DNA from: Podospora pseudoanserina | Taxonomy: Eukaryota; Ascomycota; Sordariomycetes; Sordariales; Podosporaceae | Length of the DNA: 64,000 nucleotides | Reading direction: 5' to 3' | Assembly (NCBI RefSeq): GCF_035222485.1 | Contig: NC_085923.1 | Location: 682,001-746,000, forward strand | Shown here: positions 1 to 9,601 of the stretch, piece by piece | Layout of the letters: each line of letters begins with the position of its first letter | How positions within the stretch are numbered: position 1 is the stretch's first letter | The notes under the pieces: model-generated | Told to the model about the DNA's origin: nothing | What the model saw: only the letters and a program-made list of their open reading frames with translations | The model's database searches: none | Translations under genes and position numbers: made by a program

Positions 1-878
1 TACAGAAGGGTCAAGATGCCGCCGCCCGAGATTGCAGAACCGATCTCCTCTCGTTCAAACGTGAGCCAAGGTTCAGCAGGGATGGAGATATGCCAGTGTT
101 TGGGTTATATAAGAGTCCAGCCATGATATTGGAACTTCGAGAGCTTTACATTCTCAAGCTTCGCCATCTTCGAATAAAGCTTGCCACAGAGGCGCTTGGG
201 TATCGATACTCCATCTCGGAGAAGTGCCCAGATTGGGCAGACCCAGATGCTAGATACACTGACAGTAGGGCGCATGATTATCGTTGGTTCGTCAGTTCAC
301 TTGAGGAAGAAGAAAGACTGATATTTACGTACAGTGACAGCGGTAGAGACATGCAATTTATCCAGGAGGCCATCGATACAAGGTCTGCTTCAAGTCGTTG
401 GTTACGCATCCACTCTTTCACCTCGGCGGACGCCGATCTTTTGCGCACTCTGCTCAAGGATCAACAAGAACGCTTTCGCACGGTCAGTTCCCAGTCTGGC
501 ACATTGGTTGAGCAAGATCAAGGGAAATATAGCGAGGCAGTAAGCTGGAGTATAGGGCGAACAGCGACACTTTTGGGTTCAATCTACCACAGGCTCTTGC
601 CAGGAATTGTTGGGGGAATTCTGATCTATTTTCCAATGTTTGTCATGATGCAGACTTTCGAAAAGTCGGGGGAAACGGAGAATCCAAGCGACGGGGAAAA
701 CTCCAACCAGAGTGGTTATGACAACGCCCGAAACATGCTTCAGATATCAGGGGGCGCAGTTTTAATCTTTGCCATCTTCGTGTCGTTCTTCTCAAACAAG
801 GCTGTTGAAGTCTTTTCAGCCACATCAGCCTACGCTGCGGTGATGGTTGTGTTCTTGGGTGCTACGATAGGGGGGTAG
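1..878 (+). CDS. DUF6594-like membrane protein, 5'-partial
   Basis: The frame is open from position 3 to the TAG at 876-878. The first in-frame ATG is at 90, but the frame upstream of it has no stop and reads like the usual start of this family, so the gene most likely begins left of the window. The protein has a soluble helical N-terminal part (LRELYILKLRHLRIKL resembles the conserved segment near the start of DUF6594), a middle charged region, then hydrophobic segments near residues 172-190 and 222-240 and a third C-terminal one ending SAYAAVMVVFLGATIGG (residues counted from ATG 90). That hydrophobic end is typical of the fungal DUF6594 family, whose function is unknown. The family assignment rests on pattern memory only; the reading frame itself is secure. 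Confidence 0.75.
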   Translation, partial: QKGQDAAARDCRTDLLSFKREPRFSRDGDMPVFGLYKSPAMILELRELYILKLRHLRIKLATEALGYRYSISEKCPDWADPDARYTDSRAHDYRWFVSSLEEEERLIFTYSDSGRDMQFIQEAIDTRSASSRWLRIHSFTSADADLLRTLLKDQQERFRTVSSQSGTLVEQDQGKYSEAVSWSIGRTATLLGSIYHRLLPGIVGGILIYFPMFVMMQTFEKSGETENPSDGENSNQSGYDNARNMLQISGGAVLIFAIFVSFFSNKAVEVFSATSAYAAVMVVFLGATIGG

Positions 879-1575
879 CTTCTGGGTCAACCACATCTGC
901 GAGCGTTTGCAAGGCTGTATCAAGCTTGTTCTCGATGGTATTAGCATTAATAGGTCGAGTGTTGGAGAAGGCGACTTGAAAAGTCGTTGACTGATAGCTT
1001 CCGTAGCTTCCATTTTCATTGATACCTAGGCGGATGAAGTACCTAAGGTACAGGAAGCTTGTTCAGGGCCTCCAGCAGTCGTGCAATACGGAGTCCAAAG
1101 CACACAAATACCTACCAACTTACCTTTTGTACCGGATGTAATCGGTCATCTAACATAGCTCAGATACCAGGTAGGCATGTAGCGGTTGATGGCTGTCCCA
1201 GGTCTATCAGATTGCTCTCATCTGTCATGCCCTCGACGGGCGGTCTTGGTGATCATCATCCGCACCACTGATAGCAAGAATCTGCAGATTACCAACAATG
1301 TCTCCACGGAGAGAAATCCTTTCCAGACGGGACTGATTCGATAACTCTGCATCTCCCGGAGAAAAATCTCCGTTCCGATGCATTTCGACACGCTAGTTGT
1401 GCTACGTCAAGACTTATTCCTTCGGCATGGCTCCATCGCGCTAGAACAAAGCCCGAGGATCTATCACAGCCTATCGTGAACTCCTATTCGATGTCGAAGT
1501 GGGTCTTTTGGATAAACGACTCACTCGAATCGTTAGCCAGCTCCGCTGTGATGGTTAACGCGAAGATCATGTCTC
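879..1575. other. Intergenic, no supported gene
   Basis: Normal base composition. Only short shadow frames are present, with no convincing splice-linked coding. It carries the 3' flank of the DUF6594 gene and the unmutated DNA just left of the tandem RIP block. A minus-strand frame that crosses into the repeat is listed separately. Confidence 0.5.
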
Positions 1576-1711
1576 CCCCCTTGCCGATGGTCCGAATGCT
1601 GACCAGAGCGTCGGGTTGCATCATGGTGTCTTGAAAGGGGCTATAAACAATTTTATGACTTAGCATTGTGTGATTTCGCATTGGATAAGGTATCGGTACT
1701 AGGGTCGGCAC
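1484..1711 (-). other. Possible coding relic crossing the left edge of the tandem repeat
   Basis: A 75-codon minus-strand frame starts inside the first repeat unit and ends outside it. Its middle part (residues about 35-60) has a protein-like balance of residues, but no family is recognised. About 136 bp at its 5' end fall inside the duplicated unit and recur, mutated, in copy 2; the rest is single copy. It may be a remnant of a gene cut by the duplication, or chance. Confidence 0.2.
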
Positions 1712-3950
1712 TCAGAATCTATAACCTATAATGCCGAAATCAATAATATCGCTGTCTTAAGTGTCGATAGGTTTTTATGGATAGCTTTTTAAAGTACTTT
1801 ATTGCTCGTTAAAATGTTTTAGAAAGTATAACGAAGTGTAAGGTCAGGATATATATTAGAATTACCGATATAGAAAATCGCAATAATAACGAAAAAAGAG
1901 TATAAAAGGGAGGATATCGTCTTTAATTACCTTACCCGAACTCTTATTACATCCTAATCTTATTATTAATCTCTATAAAAGTAAGAAAGACTATTCTATT
2001 TTATTTATTTTTAAATAACCTAAAGCTCTTCCCAGTACTCTATTTTAATAATAATAAATATACTTCCTAACGATTATTTTTACTAATAAAATACTTTATA
2101 AACGGCCAAAACTCTCCGTCTTTCGCAATATACCTATATTAAAGCGGTAGGTTTCTACTATAGCTACCCCCTAGTACGGTACGACGTAAAAAGCGAAGCT
2201 AATAAGGAAGGTTACGAAATTAAATAGGACTAAATTAAATATATTAATTACGGACCTATTAATAAGTACGGCGGCTATAACTTTATTAATAGCTATTTCT
2301 ATACTTTAGTTCTACTAATATATAAGCTAGAGCGATTAAAATTAATTTTTTATCTTTTCGAATATACGTTTTTACTATTACTTATACCTATTAATTAACC
2401 TAATAAGTTTAAACGCTTTCCTCTATAATACCGTCGTAGAAAGAGTCTTAACTATAAGCCTTCCCTTACCCTACGTACCTCTTTCCTATTTATACTAAAC
2501 CCTTTATTCTAGCCCCCTATCCCAGCCTATAACCCCTAACGGTACCACGACCCTTTACCCCGACGCCTTTACCTTCGGCTAACGTAACGATATTAAATCC
2601 GACCGTAAATACCTTTAAACTAAAATAATAAAGTAGCTCCTTTTTACCGATAAACCTTACGCCGAATATATTATTTAAATCTAGAAAGCTATACTCGCTA
2701 TTACCCTTAAATAGAAATTAAAATACTTTTTTAATCTCGAGAAGTACCTTACCTTTCGTATCGTTAATACCGGTATGCCCTTTATCGAAACTATAATACT
2801 TTTTAGTATAAAGTTTATTTTACCTAAGTATAATAAAGCTAAATTTAATAAAGTTATACGGCTATATTTTATTAGTTTAACGCTAGTAAATAATTATTTT
2901 AGTTTTAATAGGAAATATACTAAGTTTTACTATAAGGAGAAAAGGAATAAGGAGGAAAGTAGGTTAATTAACGCGGTATAGTTATATATAAATTGGTATA
3001 GGGTAGCGGTAGAAGTTGCGAAGGGGATAGTAAAGGAGGCGTATAATAGGTATAAGAAAGAGTTTTTAAGACGGTTAGAAGAGTTTCTAAGGGGATAGGA
3101 GGGGGATCGGAGTAAAAAGGATATATAGGAGAGGTATTTTAGAGGGTTAAAGTATTAGGTAAGTAGGAATATAGTTTAGAGTTTAAAGTATTTAAGGTAT
3201 TATCCTAATAAAAGGGGGTTTAATTTTAATACTAGGGTAAAGGATACGGTTATAGTTAAAATAAGGAGGGGTTTTTTTACTAAGAAGTAAAAAAAAGAAT
3301 AGAAAGGTAGTAATTAGTAGGAATAAAGGTTAAAGGTTACGTTTTTTAAAATTAAAGTTACGATATAAAGAAAGGAAAGTATTTAGGTTATATAATAGTC
3401 TTTATAATTATTACTTTTCCGGAATTATTAATATCGTAATTAAAAAATATATATAATAAAATAATTTAAAGTTCTTAATATCCTTAAAGCCTCGTTTAAA
3501 TATTATCGACGCCTTTTATTATTCTCTAGTCGCTAACTATTAATACCTATCCGTTTCTGTTTTTCTACCGAATTTATTTCCTAACCGATAGGTAATTAAA
3601 GGTAGCTTAGAATATAATAGTAATTTAATATTATTATAAAGGTTAGGCTATTAGTTAATAACGGTATTTAGATTAGCGTTAATATTAATACGGATATTAA
3701 TATTAATATTAGTATCGGTAATATTAGCCTATCTTTCTATATTATTTAACTATTAACCCACTCGCCGGCCTAATAATATAATTAGTTTTAGCGAATTCTT
3801 ACCTTTTCCTTTCCTATAAATACCTGTAGTATAACTCTATATTTATATAAAAATATTATAGAATATTAGGAATACTATAGAAAATAAGCTATAACGGCTA
3901 AAAGAGAGCTAGGAAGAAGGATATAGTGATGGTAAGAAGTTGTTCGCACC
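1576..3950. repeat. RIP-mutated tandem duplication, copy 1 (2,375-bp unit)
   Basis: This is the first of two head-to-tail copies with a constant offset of 2,375 bp, checked at both ends (1584 pairs with 3959; 3926 pairs with 6301), so there is no net insertion or deletion. In the parts compared by eye the copies differ only by C/T and G/A transitions, and CpA/TpG has been replaced by TpA, as expected for repeat-induced point mutation. The first 165 bp or so keep normal composition, while the same stretch in copy 2 is mutated. A broken plus-strand coding relic is discernible around 2.65-3.4 kb; no family was recognised, and no terminal repeats or polymerase motifs were seen. Its origin (mobile element or duplicated host DNA) is undecided. 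Confidence 0.85.
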
Positions 3951-6325
3951 CTCCCTTACCGATAGTCCGAATGCTGACTAGAGCGTTGGGTTATATTATA
4001 GTATTTTAAAAGGGGCTATAAATAATTTTATAATTTAGTATTATATAATTTCGTATTAGATAAGGTATCGGTATTAAGGTCGGTACTTAGAATTTATAAT
4101 TTATAATACCGAAATTAATAATATTATTATTTTAGGTATCGATAGGTTTTTATAGATAGCTCTTTAAAGTACTTTATTACTCGTTAAAATATTTTAAAAA
4201 GTATAACGAAGTATAAGGTTAGGATATATATTAGAATTACCGATATAGAAAATCGTAACGATAACGAAAAAAGAGTATAAAAGGGAGGATATCGTTTCTA
4301 ATTACTTTGCCCGAACTCTTATTATATTCTAATTTTATTATTAATCTCTATAAAAGTAAGAAAGACTATTTTATTTTATTTATTTTTAAATAACCTAAAG
4401 CTTTTTCTAATATTTTATTTTAATAATAATAAATATATTCCTTAACGATTATTTTTATTAATAAAATATTTTATAAACGACTAAAACTCTCTATCTTTCG
4501 CAATATACCTATACCGAAGCGGTAGGTTTCTGCTATAGTTACCCCCTAGTATAGCACAATGTAAAAAGCGAGGCTAATAAGGGAGGCTACGAAGCTAGAT
4601 AAAATTAAATTAAGTATATTAATTACGGACCTATTAATAAATACGGTAGCTATAACCCTATTAATAGTTATTTTTATACTTTAGTTTTACTAATATATAA
4701 GCCGGAACGGTTAAAATTAGTTTCTTATCTTCTCGAATATATATTTTTACTATTACTTATACCTATTAATTAACTTAATAAGTTTAAACGCCTTTTTCTA
4801 TAATACTATCGTAAAAGGAGTTTTAACTATAAGCCCTTCCCTACCTTATATACCCTTTCCCTATCTATACTAAACCCCTTATCCTAGCCCCCTATCCTAG
4901 CCTATAACCTCTAACGGTACTACGACCTTCCACCCCGACGCCTTTACCCTCGGCCGACGTAATAATATCGAATCCGACCGTAAATATTTTTAAACTAAAA
5001 TAATAAAGTAGCTCCTCTCCACCGATAAACCCTACGCCGAACGTATTATTTAAACCTAAAAAGCTATACTCGCTATTACCCTTAAGTAGAAATTAAAATA
5101 CTTTTTTAACTTTAAAAAGTACTTTACTTTTCGTATTATTAATATTAGTACGTCCTTTATTAAAGCTATAATATTTTTTAGTATAGAGCTTATCCTACTT
5201 AAGTATAATAAAGCTAAATTTAATAAGGTTATACGGCTGTATTTTACTAATTTAGCGTTAATAAATAATTATTTTAACTTTAATAAGGAATATACTGAGT
5301 TTTACTATAGGGAAAAGAGGAATAAAAAGGAAAGTAAATTAATTAACGCGGTATAATTATATATAAATTAATATAGGGTAGCGGTAGAGGTTACGAAAGG
5401 GATAGTAAGGGAAGCGTGTAATAGGTATAAAAAGGAGTTTTTAAGACGGTTAAAAAAGTTTTTAAGGAGATAAGAAGGGGATCGGAGTAAGAAAGATATA
5501 TAGGAAAGGTATTTTAAAAGGTTAAAGTATTAAATAAGTAGGAATATAGCTTAGAGTTTAAAGTATCCGAAGTATTATTTTAATAAAAGGGGGTTTAATC
5601 TTAATATTAGGGTAAAGGATACGGTTACGACTAAAATAAGGAAAGGTTTTCTTATTAAGAAGTAGGAGGAAAAGTAAAAGGGTAGTAATTAGTAAGAATA
5701 AAGGTTAAAGGTTACGTCTTTTAGGATTAAAATTATAATATAAAAAGGGGAAAGTATTTAGGCTATATAATAGTCTTTATAATTATTATTTTTCCGGAAC
5801 TATTAATATTATAGTTAAGAAATATATATAATAAAATAATTTAAAATTCTTAATATCCTTAAAGCCTCGCTTAAATACTATCGACGCCCTTTATTATTTT
5901 TTAATCGCTAATTACTAATACCTATCCGTTTCTGTTTTTCTACCGAGTTTACCTCCTAACCGATAGGTAACTAAAGGCGGCCTAGAATATAATAGTAGTT
6001 CAATATTATTATAAAGGTTAGGCTACTAGTTAATAACGGTATTTAGGTTAGCGCTAATATTAGTACAGGTATTAGTATTAGTATTAGTGTCGGTAGTACT
6101 AGCCTATCTTTCTATATTATTTAACTATCGACCCGCTCGCCGGCCTAATAATATAACTAGTTTTGGCGAATTCTTGCCTTTTCCTCTCCCACGAATACCC
6201 GCAGTATGACTCTATGTTTATGCAAAAATATTATAGAATGCTAGGAATACCGCAGAAAACAAGCCATAACGGCCAAAAGAGAGCCAGGAAGAAGGATACA
6301 GTGATGGCAAGAAGTTGTTCGCACC
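3951..6325. repeat. RIP-mutated tandem duplication, copy 2 (2,375-bp unit)
   Basis: This is the second head-to-tail copy. Here the left part is strongly AT-converted and the last 165 bp (from about 6160) keep near-normal composition, the mirror image of copy 1. The junction near 3945-3955 reads like the right end of one unit followed by the left end of the next. Short CC/CTT-type microhomology is visible at the left edge, the junction and the right edge. The broken coding relic recurs around 5.0-5.8 kb. The copies were probably identical when RIP acted, so one duplication event followed by RIP is the simplest history. Confidence 0.85.
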
Positions 6326-6928
6326 CATCCTTAACCAGCCGTGGGTACATTCGAATTATTTCTCTGTGGACGAAACCAATGTAAAAAGAGAAATCGGCGC
6401 GTAAAAGTGACACCCGACGACCAGGAACGTCGATGCGACTTCCCTGTTTCTGCCCTCTCCTAGCCAGCTGTGGGAGTTGGTGCTCTTGAAGGCAGGAAGA
6501 ACTTTCGGCTCTAACACATACTCTCTGCTCTGCAAAATCATCTTGTTTCTCTCTCGCTGGACTCCTAAGTGTGGAGTGAGACTTTCTCCTGAAGTCGTAG
6601 AAGTTGTGATGCTTGATCCTGAGACTGGGCTGAGCAACGGTAGCGATTTTGATGTGGTGTGAAGGAAAGGAAGGTAATTACTCTGAGGAGACTGGATTAT
6701 CTAAGTAGGTACCCACCATACCAGGCAGCGGGTGGCTGAAGTGTGTTTAAAGTTGGTATACTCACATTTTTGGGGGCTTGATACTCGCGCACAGAAAAGC
6801 TTTTTCCAGTTGGGTTGAGGCTTGAAGCCATAGCTACCTCATTTTCATGTCCTTCAATCACCACCACTACCTTCAGTCTTTCTCCGACTACCTAAACATG
6901 CCCAGGATATGGCGGGAGCTCAACCTCA
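6326..6928. other. Intergenic, no supported gene
   Basis: Normal-composition DNA right of the RIP block. A 93-codon minus-strand frame (6356-6637) and overlapping plus-strand frames are present, but none has splice support, domains or convincing residue composition. Confidence 0.45.
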
Positions 6929-7307
6929 TCACGCTGACCCAGCTCTCCTCAAGAGATAGGTTGGCCACAGGATGACAAGGAGGAGCCAGCCAAAAAAGAG
7001 CAACGCCCTCGAGCATATATCGTTGATCGACCACCATGCAAGGCAGAGACGGTCTATCGCCGCTCTAATGCCCATGAAGAGCATTCCAACCCCATAGACG
7101 GCAAGTACCGCCGTTAAAGCGTAATCGGCTCCAACTTCATGACTGCAGTACGATGTCAGGATAAGAGATCGGCGTCCAAGAGGATATCGTGCATCCTTAC
7201 CCCCGGGTGTGCAAGACCGCTTGGAACGTTTCCTTTGCACGTTGCTTTCTGTCCAGTTGCGAAGTTCCAGGTTGGCAAGTACCAAGATCAAACAGGCGGG
7301 AAGTCAT
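6929..7307 (-). CDS. Small two-TM membrane protein, two exons
   Basis: The model has exons 7307-7201 and 7142-6929 and encodes 106 residues. The 58-nt intron 7200-7143 has donor GTAAGG, a CTGAC branch and acceptor CAG, and splicing restores a single frame from ATG 7307 (MTSRLFDLG) to the TGA at 6931-6929. The N-terminal third is hydrophilic. Two hydrophobic segments follow, about residues 44-62 (YALTAVLAVYGVGMLFMG) and 80-95 (ALLFFGWLLLVILW), with a basic C-terminal end, so a small integral membrane protein is likely. No family is recognised. The intron signals make the model better than its length alone would suggest; the start could lie in a further upstream exon. Confidence 0.55.
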
Positions 7308-7920
7308 CGTACCTCCAATCAACCATCGAACCACCCATCGCGAAAGTCAGGTATGTACGAGCGAGTGTTGATCGAGGTAGGTACGTATGTCGGTTCCAGA
7401 ATGAAGATGAGAGCGGCAAAGTGAAAAGAGAAACGTGCAAGTGGCTGCCGTGAAATATGGGTTTTGTGAACTTGAGGCGTAGATATAGATTCACGGTCAC
7501 CGGCATGGCGCCTCTTTCGGCCTGGTGGTGGTGTGGCTTGCGTAGGTAGGAACCTTATAGGTATTCATAGGTGAGAGACATTGAGGGCTTGTCTTTTCTT
7601 GCTCACGTTCATGAGAATACGAGGAATATATGCGCAACTTGAATGCAACGGTTCATAACTTCTTTCATGTTGATGGTACTAGTAAGTAGGTATAATGTCA
7701 TCATCCCAGCAAGTCAAAGAAACACCACCAAAACAACACTTGACACCCAAACTCCAGCCCGTATAATCTCACAATCATCATTCACCATGTACATTCCATT
7801 ACATATCGAGCTTCGTCATCATTCCCAGTCAATCCCCCAAAGTGAAAACACCACGCCCCTTGTTTCCCCCTCACCACATGCTGTCCAAACCAACCCGCCC
7901 CCCTCTTCCATCATCTCCCT
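7308..7920. other. Intergenic, no supported gene
   Basis: It lies between the start of the small two-TM gene and the 3' end of the next minus-strand gene. Several overlapping short frames on both strands look like shadows. No RNA gene or repeat was seen. Confidence 0.4.
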
Positions 7921-8454
7921 TCAATACCCGCGACTCCTACTCCTTCTCCCCCCCGCCCCCCTAACCTCCTCCCTCCCATAAACCGCATACCCCCCGTCCA
8001 CCCCCCGACTCCTACTCCTCGACCCCTCCCTCCTAACATAAACCGGCTCCACCTCCGTCATGCCCACCCTTCTTTCCCTGCTAACCGTCCTCGTCCTTGA
8101 ATGTCCCCTGTGTGAATGCCTCGACCTGCTCCTGGACGTATGTCGTGGCGGATACTCCTCCCTCACACTCCCATACCACGGCTTCCCCGGCACCGCAGGC
8201 TTGTTCGGGGGAGCCCCCAAGTTGGTGCACGACCTAATAATCCAGATGAGAAGAAGCAAACCGACGATTGAGCCGATTACGATCCCGGCGATGGCCCCGC
8301 CGGTGAGGGTGGTGGTTTCATCTGGGTCTGCGGTCACGGGGGGGTCATCGTTGGTGCCGGTGATTATTGTTACTGTTGGGGGGTTGTTGTCTTGGCGAGG
8401 TGAGAGGAGGTTTATTGTGAGGGTTGGGAGGTGGGTGAATAGTATTGGGGCCAT
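7921..8454 (-). CDS. Single-pass membrane protein with Arg/Ser-rich cytosolic tail
   Basis: A 177-residue intronless frame starts at ATG 8454. A short hydrophobic leader-like N-terminus (MAPILFTHLPTLTINLL) is followed by a Thr/Pro/Asp-rich stretch to about residue 50, then one clear membrane span at about 52-71 (GGAIAGIVIGSIVGLLLLIW). The rest is a basic tail rich in RS and SRSR units containing a PWYGSVREEYPP segment. The layout matches the many fungal type I surface proteins that have a glycosylatable ectodomain and a basic tail. No specific function can be given. Codon bias (C/G at third positions) and the lack of stops support a real gene. Confidence 0.65.
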   Translation of the reverse strand: MAPILFTHLPTLTINLLSPRQDNNPPTVTIITGTNDDPPVTADPDETTTLTGGAIAGIVIGSIVGLLLLIWIIRSCTNLGAPPNKPAVPGKPWYGSVREEYPPRHTSRSRSRHSHRGHSRTRTVSRERRVGMTEVEPVYVRREGSRSRSRGVDGGYAVYGREEVRGAGGRRSRSRGY

Positions 8455-9336
8455 TTTTGGGGGGTTGTTTTGGTTGTGATGATGGTCCTGTTGGTGATAA
8501 TGGAGAGAACACAGAGAGAGAGATGGATGAAAAGGAGGAAGGGATGACAGTGCTGATCCTAGACGCTGAATTTTCTACCATGTTTACTGCGTGGCTGTCA
8601 ATCAGGATTATGGGGCGGTTGAGGTGATGATGTAATTGTACATGAGGTGTGGTGAGGCTGTATGGATTGGGAATGGCTTCGGGCGTGTTTCAGGGGTATT
8701 GGTGGGCGGGGCGGGGGGGGCGCTGGGCGATCTCACATGGTTGGGCACTGCAGACTGATGGAGATGCCAAGTTTGAGATATGGGAATAAGAGAAGCAAGA
8801 ATATGTTCTCCCTGGTGTCTCTTTGAAGAGAACAACCGAGAACCTAGCTAGCAGGTCTGTTAGCCTGAGTATGCACATTTCGTGAGAGCCATAACAGTAC
8901 TGTTTTGCTCAAGCAACTACCGAATAACCATGCACAATGATGTCATAACTATTCCCGCCATCACGACATTTTGCTGCCCACAGGCACACAGTCAGAGAGG
9001 AGCATTGCAACACCAACGACACGTCAGGCAATCAAGTCACTCCCAATTCTGAACTTGCCGAAATCATTCCCCTCAGACCCAAATAACAGCCAGAGACCTC
9101 CATTTCATCCCAATATCTACACAAAGCACTGAACCATCCTCCCATCCCAGCCCCACATCACCACAACCCAAGAACCATGCCTTTGTCCTCTCAGGGGCCT
9201 CCCTGACTGTCACTTTATATCGTGTGGAGTCAACAAAGCTTCAGTTCAAAACCTCACCAAGTCGACTGTTTGCATTGTGGCTGCACCAAATCAACCTTAG
9301 AAATGCTGACGCCGACGTAACCGTCATCATCTCTTA
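8455..9336. other. Intergenic, no supported gene
   Basis: Upstream region of the single-pass protein gene and upstream flank of the tRNA gene. Only short frames and low-complexity pyrimidine tracts are present. Confidence 0.4.
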
Positions 9337-9409
9337 GGGCGTGTGGCGCAATTGGTAGCGCGTTCGCTTTGCATGCGAAAGGTCTTGGGTTCGATTCCCA
9401 ACTCGTCCA
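9337..9409 (+). tRNA. tRNA-Ala (anticodon TGC), intronless
   Basis: The 73-nt cloverleaf has a 7-bp acceptor stem (GGGCGTG with CTCGTCC, one T-T mismatch and one G-T pair), D-stem GCGC/GCGC, anticodon stem TTCGC/GCGAA around loop TTTGCAT (anticodon TGC), and T-stem TTGGG/CCCAA with the TTCGATT loop. The internal pol III A box and the B box GGTTCGATTCC are intact. Discriminator base A is at 9409. A short T tract follows about 45 nt downstream. Confidence 0.93.
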
Positions 9410-9601
9410 AAGCACACATGCCTTGTCACAAGGCAAGTCTGGGATGATGTTTTGCTGCCCAGGTTAACCCCCTGAACTGCATTTTTTGTGGACTAGGTAT
9501 GTTGTGCATGTCGGCGGCCAAATTAAATTCACTGTAAATAATTGTTGGGCACGTGTGCATTGTTAGTGTCCATGTGGACGCTGGAGAATATCAAAACTCC
9601 C

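Noticed and set aside
1740-6160. Centromeric or mitochondrial-derived AT-rich DNA
   Set aside because: The composition is fully accounted for by RIP-type transitions within an exact tandem duplication, and the flanks are normal genic DNA.
1576-6325. Interpretation as an LTR element or Polinton
   Set aside because: The repeat is two adjacent full units with no spacer, so it is not a pair of terminal repeats; no capsid, polymerase or integrase motif was recognised.
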